Below, piece by piece: positions 11,039 to 23,448 of a stretch of 64,000 bases of DNA. Under the pieces are notes generated by a model. That model was not told the origin of the DNA. It ran no database searches and was given only the letters and a program-made list of their open reading frames with translations. Each line of letters starts with the position of its first letter. Position 1 is the first letter of the stretch. The stretch spans positions 992,001 through 1,056,000 of the forward strand of contig JAHYIO010000001.1 of NCBI GenBank assembly GCA_020543525.1, read 5' to 3'. The stretch comes from Coriolopsis trogii. Its lineage: Eukaryota; Basidiomycota; Agaricomycetes; Polyporales; Polyporaceae. A program made the position numbers and the translations under genes.

Positions 11039-12671
11039 CTACAACATAGACAGGGACGAAGGTCCATCGTCTCGCACCCGGCATGGGCTGCCGAGCGATC
11101 CTGAGATCGTTCGCACATACAGCGAGTGAGTTCCAGGACCGGCTTTATTGTCTTCGGCTTTGCTGACAATAACGCAACTGCATTAGAGGAGCCAGTCGCT
11201 TGGAACCCGCCTCATCTTCTATCAATCGGCAGGCTTCGTCCTTTGGCAACTCTAGGAGGGCGAACCGCAGGCCACAGTGAGTTCAACAGTCTAGACAGAG
11301 TAAGGTTCATGATACTGACCATTGTGGAGTAGTAGGGAGGCATGCATCACTTGTTTGGAAGTCATCACCGGTCCTGGGGCCGTCACCGGCCCATGCGGCC
11401 ACGCCTACGACCTCCACTGTCTGAATGAGCTCTTCCGAGCCGCAATCACCGACGAGTCGCTCTTCCCACCAAGGTGCTGCAACAGGCCATTCGAGTTGCG
11501 GGATGTCCAGCAGTACTTGCCCGCAGAGCTTGTTGACGACTTCGAGCAGAAGGCCGCAGAGCTCAGCACGGCGGGCAGGGTGTACTGCCGCAATCGCTTG
11601 TGTTCAAGGTTCCTCGGTGCTGCGAGTAGCTTCCCGCACGCTGTTACCTGCACTGGATGCGGGACCGCAACGTGCACTCGTTGCAGAGGGCAAGGCCACT
11701 CGGTATTTGCTATGTGTCGACGGGGCCGTGTGGAGGACGCAGAGGCTAAGGCCGAAGTGCTCGAACTAGCCGACCGTGAGGGATGGAAACGTTGTCCATG
11801 GTGCCACACGGTCATCAAACGCACCTCGGGCTGCAACCATGTGACGTGCAGGTGTGGGCAACAGCTTTGCTACCTATGCGGGGAACCATGGAGGACCTGT
11901 GACTGCGGGATGTATGACCCGCCCCCTAGAAGGAACAATAGGGTTGAGTCGGACAGGCTGCGAGAACCACGTCACCGGACTCGAAGGCCACCGTCACAGC
12001 ATGAGCTACCAGCGCACGAACCTGCATGGGCACCTGTCCGACCGCCAACGCCGATGTATGAGCCAGACTTACCATCGCGCGCTCCCACTCCGGAGCTGCT
12101 TCATGACCTTGCATGGGCTTTACCTTCCAGACCCCAGACACCGATGTATGAACCGGTTATTCCATCGCATCCTCCCACTCCGGAGCCTCGCCGTGTTCCT
12201 GAGTGGGCCTTGCCTCTCCAACCGCAAATCTATGAGCCGGTCATCCCGTCGCTGCCTCCGACGCCGCAGCCTCGGCATCGTATGCATGAATGGGCCCTAC
12301 CATCCAGATCGACAGGGATGTATGGGCCAGTCGTACCGTCACTGGCTCCCACTCCAGAGCCACGACGTCCTGGGGAAGAGCCGCCTGTCATCCCTCCGAT
12401 GCCCCATGAGTTGGACGAATACTTTGATAGGCTTGATCGGCGGGCAGCACAACAGGAAGCCGGACATGTGGCGAGAGCAAATGCGAGAACAGAACATGAT
12501 CCGCACCCTCCGCCCATTCCAGCTCCGGTCTACCCAGTTCCATACCACTTCCAGTTCGTACCGGTATCGTGGCAGGCAGGACCATACGGATGGCAGCCAG
12601 CGCTGTACCAATACCTGCCGGTGGCAGGATACGGATGGCTGCACACACAGGCACCATGGCCACCAGTCTAG
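11039..12671 (+). CDS. RBR (RING-IBR-RING) E3 ubiquitin ligase
   Basis: Supported exons are 11039-11125, 11187-11276 and 11336-12671, joined by 61- and 59-nt introns that keep frame. The true 5' end is not resolved. RING1 begins EACITCLEVI, then GPCGHAYDLHCL and FPPRCC. The IBR follows with RVYCRNRLCSRFLG, CTGC and CTRC. RING2 is GWKRCPWCHTVIKRTSGCNH, then CRCGQQLCYLCGEPW; the Cys in SGCNH is the expected ubiquitin-accepting residue. RBR ligases pass ubiquitin through that cysteine. The C-terminal half is Pro-rich, with four near-tandem repeats of about 30 residues starting at MYEP or IYEP. Two degraded relatives lie at 15.9 and 41.7 kb. Confidence 0.82.
12054..12400 (+). repeat. Coding tandem repeat, four units of 84-90 nt
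   Basis: Within the RBR gene, units start at 12054, 12144, 12228 and 12318. Each encodes a variant of M/IYEP-x-IPS-xx-PTPEPR followed by an EWALPSR-like tail. The third spacing is 84 nt and the others 90, so all indels are multiples of three. Confidence 0.75.
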
Positions 12672-13518
12672 TGAGCCATACCGCGCACACTGGTACCGAT
12701 TGGTCACTGGGTGGCAAGTGAGCGTGCACTTTTCCATGCGTTGGGGCCTGTGAGTTGACGTAACACTCACTGCACGGGACATGGATATCCATCATTGGTT
12801 AACGAGGTGTTTTTCCGGGTTGAGCTGAGCTCAGTTGGTGCAACACGATGACCCTGGAATTGTTGTTGCAAGCTTGCATGATCCATGCCTTCCTTTCGCC
12901 TTATGCCTACCTCTTCCTATGCCTACTTCTCTATATGCCATATGTTTACCCTTGATAAGTTATTCGCGTCCGTAATGAATTGATCGCTTACCACGGTTGC
13001 AACCGTACTGATCATAACTGAGCCTATCCGTGCTAGACGCGGTGTTTTGAACGATGTTGTACATTGAGCTTGATCAGACTTCATCGTTGCTAAATGCTCA
13101 GTGCTGTGCAGCGTTTCATGATCGCACGGCTGGCAGGTCTTCCTCACCAGCTGACATGACGGGTCATAAGTGTACAAAGCATTTGAGCAAGCTCGAAGTG
13201 TTGACGGTCGTGCAGGTGTGGCGAGAGACAGGTTAGCCCGGGCTTTGCCGGGCCGATCCCTGAATAAGATAGTGTGCTGCTTCAGACGGTCAGTACTTCA
13301 GTAGTGTAGTAAATCCTACTTGACTACGGTCCACGTAGTAGCTTGACTGCACATTTTTGTGGCTCTCTCATGACGCCTCGTCCAGATCATATCTCGTTCA
13401 TATATATACTGCATAGTAGTATCATGGCGGAGGTATGTTGTTGTAACATTGGTTGGACGGATTACCTGTAGTTATATCACATTTCTCCCTTCGGCAAGAG
13501 CTATCTGCAACTCGCACT
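12672..13518. other. intergenic, converging 3' ends
   Basis: About 850 bases lie between the 3' ends of the RBR and BTB genes. It is AT-rich, with no gene recognised. Confidence 0.4.
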
Positions 13519-15344
13519 CTAGAACGGGAGCTCGAGCACAACCTGTCGTATGTGAGTCACAGCGTCAGTCAAGCATGAAGACTACAAGCTTTGAAATTGC
13601 TAGTGTCACTTACGTTGTCTACAGCGTCGTCTATAGCAGCCGCGTAGCGGTCCAACAACGCCAGCCCCCACTCCATTCGACTGGACAGCCCACATGTCGT
13701 TTGCGGAGCGGTATTGACGCACTTGTGATGATGCGTGGCAATGTTCATGAGAAAGATCTTCGCAACGAACGAGGATCCCTTCACCGATGATCCACACGGC
13801 TTCCGACGCAAGGCCATCCCCATCGTGGACAGGTGGGGCAGAAGCCAGTGGCATGAAGGAGACGGGTTTTGGGCAGTCGCAGCCTTGATGGTGGTAGGGA
13901 ACTGGGCGAGACAATGGTCGTGTTTGCAGGGAGCCTCAGGGAGACCTGTGACTCCGCCCAAAGCAGACTGAGCCACCGTTTGGCAGCGCTCGACGTACTC
14001 CAGGAGCCTGAGATAAGTGCCGTTCCGCACGTCCTCCATCTCCGGGGTGTACATTGTCTCGATCGCGCCTACGTCCTTCACGCTACGAATGAGCTCTCGA
14101 GCGCACCATGTGGCCTCCTTCTTCCAACCTTGACCTGCAGCGATAAAGTAGAACCTCAGAGGCTCATTCTTCACATAAGAACGTGCATGGCCGTCCCAGA
14201 GAGCACGCGCAACGCCGTGAAGTCCCTGCCTGGTAGCGGTATAGAAGACGCGAAGAAAGTGCGCCAAGTCAGGGAACGTCCACGATTCGAAGAGATGCGC
14301 TGGATAGCAAAGACGAATGAGGTCCCTCAACACGACCCCTGGCTCATCGACCTGGAAGGCGGGAAGAGGCGGATCCTGGCTGACCCGACTCGAGTCGTGT
14401 TGACCGTCCTGAGTCTTCACTAGTCGGTGCAGCAAGGTAGGAGACGCCATGTTGATGACGAAGCTATGCGCCCGGATCTGAAGGCCATCCGAACTCCTCA
14501 GGATGATGTCCGCTGAGGGACAATCCCTTGGAAAGTCAAGCCTCGCAGAAGAAGTAATCGTCTCCGTCTCCGAATTTGGCGCTACAGGTTGAGGAGGACT
14601 CGCTCGTTCGGAACCTGATCGACAGAATGGCAATATGCCTGCAAAGGCAATGCCTTGATACGGATCACCGGGATTATATGGAGGGTGTGGGTGTGTAAGA
14701 CGATGCCGCCACGCGCGTATGAAACGCAAAAGGCGGAAGTACACTCCGGCGGTAATTTCCTCGAGCTCGGGGCAATCGAGCGATCGAAAAGTGATACAGC
14801 CAAAGGTAGCGATCTCGCCGGCAGCGGTCCTCGCCTCCTCCTCCAGATCGAACAGACATGCGATCGCAAAAACGCGCAAAGGGTCTTCCCGCAGAAAACT
14901 TGACGGTGATGTCGACGGAGCAAGTGACTTCCGTGCCGCAGTGATGACAACTTCCACGTCATACTTCCTCTCTGCCTCTAGGAGACGACGCACGTCTTCT
15001 AGAGTCTTCAGCTCTGGGTCAGATACTGGGTAAATGATCCGGAGGAACGTTTCCAACGTCCTGCTATCCTCGGATACGTCCACAGCAGGAATGATACCGG
15101 CGGCGTTGCCTGATATGTAGGTGATCGAGTCAACCCCCGGCTGAGGAAGAGAGAACATGTCCTCAAAGAATGGCGAACTCAGCGAGAGGATGATACGATA
15201 GACGTGGAACTCAACGCCATCCCTGGTGCGAATGATGAAGTCCGCATCTGCTTGGTCAAACGGAGATGGGCCCTGGCGAGGGGGTAAGCGTGGCTCTGGC
15301 ACTTCGGCACGGGTCGCTGGAGCGACTGGTGTAAATGCTGACAT
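13519..15344 (-). CDS. Protein with two BTB/POZ domains
   Basis: The main exon is 15344-13614 and a short last exon 13542-13519, giving 584 aa. A GTAAGT donor at 13613 and an ACAG acceptor splice in a tail ending VVLELPF. The first BTB domain starts near ADFIIRTRDGVEFHVYRIIL with SPFFEDMFSLPQ. A second, more divergent one begins at SADIILRSSDGLQIRAHSFV. This double-BTB layout is common among Agaricomycete proteins of unknown role. BTB domains dimerise and may recruit CUL3 ligases. Without the 3' intron the frame continues 15 more codons to 13569. The start at MSAFTPVAP is preferred over an upstream ATG at 15380, since the upstream residues are not domain-like. Confidence 0.83.
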
Positions 15345-15880
15345 GCGTGCTGGACACAGCCGTAGAAAATGAATGAGCAAGCGCTAGTCACTAGAGTGGC
15401 ACCTACGCGACTCACCGGTAACAGTGTCGGGATCCATAGTGCCGCTTGAACGGACACACTTCTCGGGCTTGGTCTAAATATCGAGTACAGACGTTGTAAG
15501 AAACCAAGGCGAATGGAGCCGCTTGCGGGGAAAAGAATCATTCGCTCGTGAAATGGATGAACTATTGGTAGAGCTTGGCCTAGCGCTGTAAGGAAGTCGA
15601 AGGTACCTTTGTTAACGTCTTGCAACAAAGCCATCCAAAGGGAGTTCACTACATTGAGTAGTCTGAGAAATCCGGTTGGATGTCATCCAAGACGAGTCGT
15701 CAAACTGAGAAACTGAGGTAACACCTGGTGGCAAATAGGTGTCTAGTTCCCGGTGTGGCCCTTGAATGATGTGAGTATACGACAACTCCTGCGCGCACTC
15801 AGTGCAATTGAGCAACTCATGTGCATGAAGGCAATCTCGACTTCTTCTGATCCCTGCCAAACGGTAGCGAAACCACAAGG
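15345..15880. other. intergenic
   Basis: This 540-base stretch lies between the BTB gene start (minus) and the RBR-like pseudogene. No feature was recognised. Confidence 0.4.
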
Positions 15881-16600
15881 ATGAGTGCCATGAGCTCTAG
15901 AATTGTTAGCCAAGATTCACTAGACTCACCATCACCACACGCTGGGAAGACTTCTTGCGCCGTTTGCCTGGAAGCCGTCGACGACCGGATTATGGTCGCC
16001 TCCTACGACACGGCATGGCTTCGATTGCCTGAAGGGATATGTCTACGCAACGATCGAAGACGAGTCTCTGTTTCCACCGAGATGCGGCGACAAACCAATA
16101 GATTACGACCAAATATTGACCAGGAGCTTGTCGCTACAGTAGCGAAGAAGCAGCAAGAGTCCAGTACGCCGTGGTTGGACAGAGTGTACTGCTGCAACCG
16201 CTCTTGCTCTGCGTTCCTCGGGACTGCAATGCGGTTGTCTTCGACGAAGATTTGCACCAAATGCGAAACCAGGACATGCAGGCGCTGCAAAGGGTCCAGC
16301 ACACTCTGTGCTCCCTGTGTGTCACATGGAATGTGACGAGGATGTCGCGATTCTTTGCTTGGCCGACCGAGAGGGCTGGAAGCAATGTCCACGGTGTCGG
16401 TCGGTCGTCGAGCGCGCCGACAGTTGCAACCATCGTACGTAAGATGCGAATTCTGCTATCGCTGCAGGGCTCCATGGAGGACCTTTTACTGCATGATATT
16501 GGAACCTTTGAGGGACTGTCAGGCAAAATCTCAGCGCTCAATGAGCTACGTACGTTCCTCATACTTGTGGGTCAAGAGAAGTTGAACATGATGTCTTGCA
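15881..16600 (+). pseudogene. Frameshifted RBR ubiquitin-ligase relic
   Basis: The region resembles the intact RBR gene at 11-12.7 kb, but the match is spread over three frames. Frame of 15881: SCAVCLEAVDD, then after a shift the IBR part RVYCCNRSCSAFLG, CTKC and CRRC. The second half of RING1 (HGFDCL, DESLFPPRCGDKP) is readable only in another frame near 16010-16110. RING2 (LADREGWKQCPRC, then DSCNH) lies in a third frame from about 16340. It shifts again before CEFCYRCRAPW near 16450. No introns with good splice signals would remove all these breaks. I read it as a decayed paralogue. Confidence 0.7.
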
Positions 16601-17285
16601 GATCTGTCAATTGTACCTCTATGAAGTATGCTTTGCTCGATTACCTACGTGTTTTCCTTCAACTGAGCGTTCATGTCACCCAGACCATAACGGCCTCGTC
16701 GTCGAGATGGCCAATCGGCTATCGAGCGCTCGAGCCGGACTTTCTTCGATGAGATTATTAGACTCAACCATGCTACTAACGCGATGGCAACTGTTTTCTT
16801 GTCTTCTCATGCACGCGGTGGGTGAAGGAAACAGTGAGAACGAGCAAGCAGTCGTTGGTCGCCGTGCGGCAGATGAAGGCGGGAGGCAAGCTGGTCGCCT
16901 CGAAACCCGCGTGGGGCGGGTCCCGTGAGCGTGTCGACCCAGCCAAGAACGTATGTCCCAATTTTCCCTAAATCGCTCCGGATATGTCCGGATTGAATTA
17001 GCCTAAAATACCTCCGGATGGGGCTCAGATGCACAGTTAGAGCCGAAAATACCCATCTTGATGCGCATTGGGAGGGTACTTAGATGCGAGAATGAACATC
17101 TGGATGCTTGGTCCTTCCGGATACGGTAATGAAAGCTCTGACATCTGTGCAAGGGACCGACTTCAATAGACTTCATCCGCCGCCGCATCCCGCCTTCTCG
17201 CCCGGCATGTCTCTAAGTCCTTCCTCCCCCTGCTTGGCCTCATACTACCACCTTCCTCGTCGTCCGAGCGACTCCCTCGCCCGCC
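16601..17285. other. intergenic, upstream of the 17.3-kb gene
   Basis: About 680 bases hold no recognised gene. The last part should contain the promoter of the following gene. Confidence 0.4.
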
Positions 17286-19085
17286 ATGGCTGATGTTGCC
17301 CCGCCCGCCTCATCCCCGGCCGTCGACGTTGCCAGCGACATCAAGCGTCGGGAGTCCGTGACAATAACAGAGGAAACGACAGAGGGCGGGACCACCTCTG
17401 TTCCCTTCGCTGCCGCTGCCGAGAAGCCTACGAAGGGTAAGGGCCTACGTGCTCTCCGAGACCGCATTGCTCTCCGTCGCTCGTTCAACACGAAGCACGC
17501 ATCTCTCTCTTCGCCTACACTCCTCTCTCCCGCCTCAGAAGAGCCTGCGTCGGATGCCCAAGAGGTCACCGCCCTCGCCGCATCCCCCAAGCGTGCGAAG
17601 ACACCTACTTCAATTGAGCGGTTGCTCGCTGGCAAGCTTGGGGCGAAGAAAGGCGGCAAGAAGACCAAGGATGCGGACACTGTGCCCATCCCAGTAGCCC
17701 TTAACGCCGTCTCGTCCACGTCCTCGGAGACATCCCATCCAGCCGGCGAGCAGCCTCTGCCCGCCATCCCAGAGGCAGACGTGGTGACGTCAAAGCCCGA
17801 GCCAGAGGTCCGTGCTACCGCCAACGCCGATCCCGAGCCTCTCCCGCTCGCGACCAAGATCCACAACCTGCTCTCCAGCGTCCCGCCCTTTCTCTCCTTC
17901 GAGCCCGCACCCAGTCCCTCCGACGGCCAGTCACAGCAGCCCAAAGGCGGCGATTCGAACGCGTCCCCCGATGCGCCGACGTCGGTGATCCCCGATTCGC
18001 GCCTCCTCTCGCTGCTCTCCTCCCCCTCGATCATGAACGGCTCCCTCTCGCGCGGCCGGCAGAGCGTGTGGGCGATGCTCGACAACCTCCGCCTCAAGGC
18101 GCTCAAGACGAGTGCCGACGCGGGCAACGTGCCGCTCGAGAATGTCGCGGATCGCGCAGAGGCCGTGCTCGAGGACGACGACAGTGTGATGTTCTACGGG
18201 CCGCTCGTCCCCGACGCCAAGTCGTCCGTCGAACTGGCGCGCTCGGAGATTGTGTCTGTGGACGAGAATGGGACGGTGGTGGAAGTCCTGCTGGACGATG
18301 CTCCCTTGCCACATTTGCCCGCTTCCGACCATGGATCATCTGCGGCGGGGGAGGCAAACACGGAGGCGTTTAGATGGCACTGGCCGTTCCACAGGAGGGC
18401 ACCACCGACGCCTACAAAGCCAAAGACGGTGGAAAAGCGGATGTGGGTGCCGTCTACGGAGAAGCTGTCGCTGCAGGTGATGTGGTGGGGATACCGATTG
18501 TGCGTCTTTTCACTACAGGTTGTGTTGAAGGATCGATACTGAAGGTGCAAATTGTACAGGTGGCTGCCGCCCCCGGTGCTTGCCTTGCTCAACGACAAGG
18601 AAATCGAGGCGGCGAAACTCGGCGCGATGCTCACCAACGCGCTGCAATGGCTGCTTAACAATGTGCCCGAGAGCGCACTCCCGCCGGCTCTCCGTCCGGC
18701 TCTGCAGCTCGTGAAGAGCCTCGTGCCGTATCTCGGATACATCGGGGGCTTCGTCGCCTGGTCCTGGAGTGCGATCAAGGGCTTCGACCAAGGGAACGGC
18801 GTCACCCTCACCGCGACTTGGTTGCTGCCTATCGCGCTTGTGCCGGGGACATGGGAGCAGAAGGATGTCCCCACACCTACGGCCCCTCCCGGTGACCCTT
18901 CGTCTCCGACCACGGGCGATCCGTCTTGTCCAAGCACAGGAGACCCCAGCGGTCCTGGTGGTGACCCTTCTACCAGTGACCCGACAACGTCGCCTGCAGA
19001 CCCATCAGCACCTACAACCCCCCCTCCGTCGACGCCGACAACACAACCAATGCTTCCAGGCAGCCCAGGAATTATGAGTGTATAA
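17286..19085 (+). CDS. Unknown protein with possible membrane-associated segment
   Basis: Exons 17286-18499 and 18560-19085 are joined by a 60-nt intron (GTGCGT donor, TACAG acceptor) to give 579 aa. The N-terminal two thirds is disordered and Ala/Ser/Pro-rich, with a basic patch KGKGLRALRDRIALRR. The region around the splice, MWWGYRLWLPPPVLALLND, then QWLLNNVPES and LVPYLGYIGGFVAWSWSAI, is hydrophobic and looks folded, perhaps membrane-bound. The C-terminus is Thr/Pro/Ser/Gly repeats built on DPSxP units. It has no signal peptide. I do not recognise the family. The conserved-looking core spans the splice, which supports the model. Confidence 0.75.
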
Positions 19086-19691
19086 AGGACGTTTCGGCCT
19101 TTTCCACGCTTCCAGTTCTCGTGATTTCTTGGATCCCGATCAGTGCTGATTATTGTGTCACGACACTCATGACCGCCACGATGGATGATACCCAGTCAAA
19201 AGTCCATCGAGTGGCAATGAATGTAGTTGTGTGAGATCGTGTGATTGCAAGCGCCTCGTGTGGATGTGTGTGGAATCGTGCGGGCACAATGGAGGCATTC
19301 AACGTGTTCAGGCGCTTCCCGGTAGCTGGGTAGAAACAGGGGGGCCACCCGACCATGCGCGTGTTCCCAGTATGTCCGCTTTGAAGGTACTCTCTCCTGG
19401 GTGACCGCCCCTCTCCGGGGGAGAAAGTACATTCAGAAAGGCTTACTAGCATTACGCCGAGGTCTTCCTGCTTGTCAATCGAACTCTATACCGTATTCAC
19501 TCGCCCTTGATGTTCCTCTGGCCTATCCCAATCCACTGGTCCAGTGCTCGGTCCCAGGCCCGCAAGTCAGGAATTTGTCTTTGTCAGCGTCACGAGTGGA
19601 CCTACCTTCCTCCTCGGCTCCTCCTCCTTGGTAGTTTTCGTCCGACGAGTATGTGCCTTTTGTTTCTCTCTGTTCGGACCGCTGCTCGAGG
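19086..19691. other. left flank and probable left end of the transposon
   Basis: No gene is visible. The motif GATCGTGTGA at 19236-19245 recurs in inverted orientation near 27503-27512, which would suit terminal or subterminal repeats of the element. The exact end is not fixed. Confidence 0.4.
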
Positions 19692-22600
19692 ATGAAAGGA
19701 AACCCAGCATCTCATACAAATGAAGGCAAGATTTGCTGGTGCGCAGATTGTCGCGGTGTTGCTCGTCCTGCCCGCTCCGCACGACGCCATGCGGCACAGA
19801 CGGTGCCCACCTTCGCCTCGCCACTCCTCCAGATATCTATGCACATAGAAACCCCAACCACCGCGACTTCCAGTAAACGTAGACAGAAGAAGAGGAAAAA
19901 CTTGTCAGCTTCCGACGACGACTTCACCACATCAAACAAGAATGCACGTACCGAAACCACAGAGACCGCGTTGAGGGACTTGGAGGGGTCGGTGTCAGCA
20001 GATACAAGAGGTACGGTGGGGATAATTCATGCGGTGAGTACACACTTTTATTTTGCTATGATTCTTGATGATCTCATGGAGTCGCATTCAGGACTATCCG
20101 GTGGATGTGGATGACCATCCCGAGTCGACACACACGCTGCCCGGCCAGACGACCACTTGCGACTTGCCTCCTCCCTCGCGTTCGAGCTGTATGCCCAATG
20201 CAGAACCACCACTCCAACTTCCGGATCCCGGGTCCCTCGCAGATAATGTTCACGGTCATGACCCCCTCCCTTATCCCGATACTTTTGACGTCTCCGAGGA
20301 CCGCCTCAACCCGATAGCAAGTTCGGACAGCGCATTTGAAGAGTCTCCGGAGTCTACGGGCATCCCACCCATTGCTCGCATAACCGAGCTCCGGTTGGCT
20401 CAGCAGTTCATCGAGGCTGTAAGCGGTGCTTCGTTGGACGACGACCATCTCGACGAGGAGGTCCTTGCACGCCTACGTTCGCCTCCTACCCACCCCTTTG
20501 GCACCGAGTTCAGTCAGCCTAGCTTCCATTTCGCCCTCGATCTCTTCCTAGATATGAACACGTCTTCGGACGATACGTACACCTCTGTGCGCGCAACGTA
20601 TCTCCGTCATCATCCCAATACATCGATTCCCTCTCACTACCAGATGAAGCAGCGTATCATGGAGCTGACAGGCATTGCGCCTATGAAGCATGACATGTGC
20701 ATCAATTCATGTCTAGCCTACACTGGTCCGTTCTCAATGCATGTTCACTGCCCTGAGTGCACCGAAGATCGCTTCGAACCACCGGTATCTCACGATGGCA
20801 CGGGCAAGGCTCGTCGTGTTTTCTACACAATCCCTCTAGGCCCGCAGCTGCAGGCTCAATGGCGTTCAGCAAGTGGTGCACGGAATATGCGACACCGTGA
20901 GCAACGCACACAGGACATTTTTGAGGAGTTGCGTCGGAATGGCTGGAGGGTCTCAGAATACACCGACGTCTACCACGGTTCGGCATATCTCAAGGCGGTG
21001 TTTGACGGCAAGATCAGTGATGGTGACACTGTCCTCATGTTGTCCATGGATGGTGCCCAGCTCTATCGCAACAAGCAATCTGACTGCTGGATGTATATCT
21101 GGGTCATCCTGAACTTGGCTCCCGAGCTTCGATACAAGGTCAAATACGTACTTCCAGGAGGTTTCATTCCGGGACCCAACAAGCCTGGGAATGTCGACTC
21201 CTTCCTCTTCCCGGGAATTCACCACCTCGCAGCGTTGCAAAAGGAGGGACTTCGCGTTTGGGACGGCGCTCAAGACATAGTCTTCTCCTCTCGTCTCTTT
21301 CTGGCGCTTGTCACAGCCGACGGCCCTGGAATGACTTATCTCAACGGTCTCGTTGGACACCAAGGTGCTCAGGGCTGCCGATTGTATTGTCCTGTACGTG
21401 GACGACATAAACCGAACAGCACGACGTACTATCCAGCTGCGCTGAAACCAGACAATTACCACGTTGATGGGTGTGATCATCCCGATGTTGACCTTCGAGC
21501 ACTTCCATCGCTGGGTGACCAGACCTCGCAAGAACGGTACAACAGTAATCTCCATGACCTCCTACTGGCAGAGAATGAAAGACAGTACAAGCGTCTACGC
21601 CTCCGGACAGGCATCGCAAAACCGAGCATCTTCAGTGGCCTCCGTCCCGACTCTTTCCTTGGCATACCCGACTGTTTCCCCGCTGATCAGATGCACCTCG
21701 TCTCACTCAATCTGACCGACCTTCTCCTGGCATTGTTCCGTGGCACGCTTCCTTGCGATCCTTCCGACTCAAAGGCCAACTGGGTTTGGATGGTACTTGT
21801 CGGAGACGTCTGGAAAGAACATGGTCGGCAGGTTGCCGCATGCACCCCTTATCTTCCCGGCTCATTCGATCGTCCTCCACGTAACCCAGCTGAGAAGATC
21901 TCCAGTGGCTACAAAGCTTGGGAGTTTCTCATGTACATCTTCGGGCTGGGTCCGCTCCTGTTCTATGCCACACCCTTGCCGGACGAGTACTTTTGCAACT
22001 TCTGTAAGCTCGTACGCGGAATCCGTCTCACTCTGTCACGATGTATTCCAGCGGAGAACCTGCGTGAGGCCAAGCGCATCCTAGTGCAATATGTCGAAGA
22101 GTTCGAGCAGATCTACTGTCAACGCCGCACAGATCGCCTACACTTCGTCCGGCAAAGCATCCATGCTGTTCCACACATCCCATCCGAATGCGAACGGGTC
22201 GGTCCCCAGGCGTGCAGTACACAGTGGACAATGGAGCGCACAATAGGCAACTTCGGGCAGGAAATCAAACTTCACTCCGATCCATACATGAACCTCTCGG
22301 AACGCGGAGTCAGACGTGCGCAGATCAATGCTGTCAAGGCAATGCTCCCTGAACTGGACCCCGACGAAACCCCCTTACCCCGTGGATCTGAAGACCTCGG
22401 CGGGGGATATATCTTGCTACGTGCAGCAGAGAACATAGCGACCGACATATCAGCTTCTGAAGGACAGGTTTTGCAGACCTATCTTGAAGAAGCAGGCGAG
22501 GTACTGCCTTCTGAATGGACACCGAAAGTTGCTCGGTGGGCTAGAATGCGCTTGCCCAACGGTCAGGTGGCCCGCTCATTGTGGAAAGAATCTATGAAAC

Positions 22601-23071
22601 CATTGACGCGAGTGCGCATAGCACGGAATATCAAGGTATGTCAAGCTATTTCTTATATTTATGCGCATGTATCAGACTGACAATTCGTGCGATAAGGTAC
22701 GCAACAGCCTGAGCCCTGTGGATCGGTATGCCGAAGTACGCTACTATCTACGCCTCCAAGTCAAGGGAGAAATACGGGCGCTTGCAATGGTCTCTTTCTA
22801 TAGCCCTCCCGATCCCGTGCTTCTGGAGATATCCTCAGATACAATCCACTCGGTCTTACCAGGAGGGGACCCCGGCCTTGCTCTACTTGACGTTACATCA
22901 ATACATTCAGTCGTCGCCATGATCCCGCACCCAACACCAGTGGGTACACCTCGCGAAGGAATCCGTGACACGAGTGGGCGGTACTGCGTCGTCGAGAAGC
23001 CAGGGTTAGAAGTGGCACATCTTGGTGGAAATGATGAGACAGTTTTAGACATAGACAGCGAGGATGCATAA
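19692..23071 (+). CDS. Tnp2-type (CACTA/Plavaka-like) transposase
   Basis: Exons 19692-20033, 20092-22635 and 22697-23071 total 3261 nt, or 1086 aa, with no internal stop. The N-terminus has a zinc-finger-like motif, CWCADCRG followed by RRH, as in other fungal Tnp2 proteins. The core has HYQMKQRIMELTGI, CINSCLAY and CPECTEDR. It then has the putative catalytic stretches MLSMDGAQLY and LVTADGPGMTYLNG, whose Asp residues probably belong to the RNase-H-like active site. The C-terminal exon encodes RYYLRLQVKGEIRALAMVSFY, typical of the end of these proteins. The ATG at 19692 is the first in frame. The family cuts and pastes its element by binding terminal repeats. Confidence 0.85.
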
Positions 23072-23448
23072 TATACAGTGATCACTACCAGGCTCGCTGC
23101 ATCATATACGTGACGGCAGACGCTCGACAACAGCGTGTTACATATTACATACGAGTCGGACGCTGCTGTCAAAGCAAAATGCCATGTTCACAACTCTCAT
23201 GCTGCGACTGTCTCTATCGTCACAATCTTGACCATGCACGAGATTCAGCCTGGCAGCGCTCCTAAGCATTGCACATACGGAACACATCAAGGTCAACATC
23301 CTAATCTCGGCTAGACCACCTGAGGACGGACCGGTATTGTCAGACCATGCACTGACTAAAGCTTGGGCCACCGCATCACAATCATACATGATATGGGAAG
23401 GGGGTGGACACACATACTATATGTGAGTTATGAATGACGGGAAGGAGT

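Noticed and set aside
11126..11332. Continuous plus-strand frame of 69 codons upstream of the RBR gene
   Set aside because: It begins at a GTGAGT donor, has no ATG, and is better explained as an intron plus the second exon in a different frame.
13236..13256. GC-rich short inverted repeat (CCCGGGC...GCCGGG)
   Set aside because: The stem is short and not next to a gene end that needs it; no RNA family is suggested.
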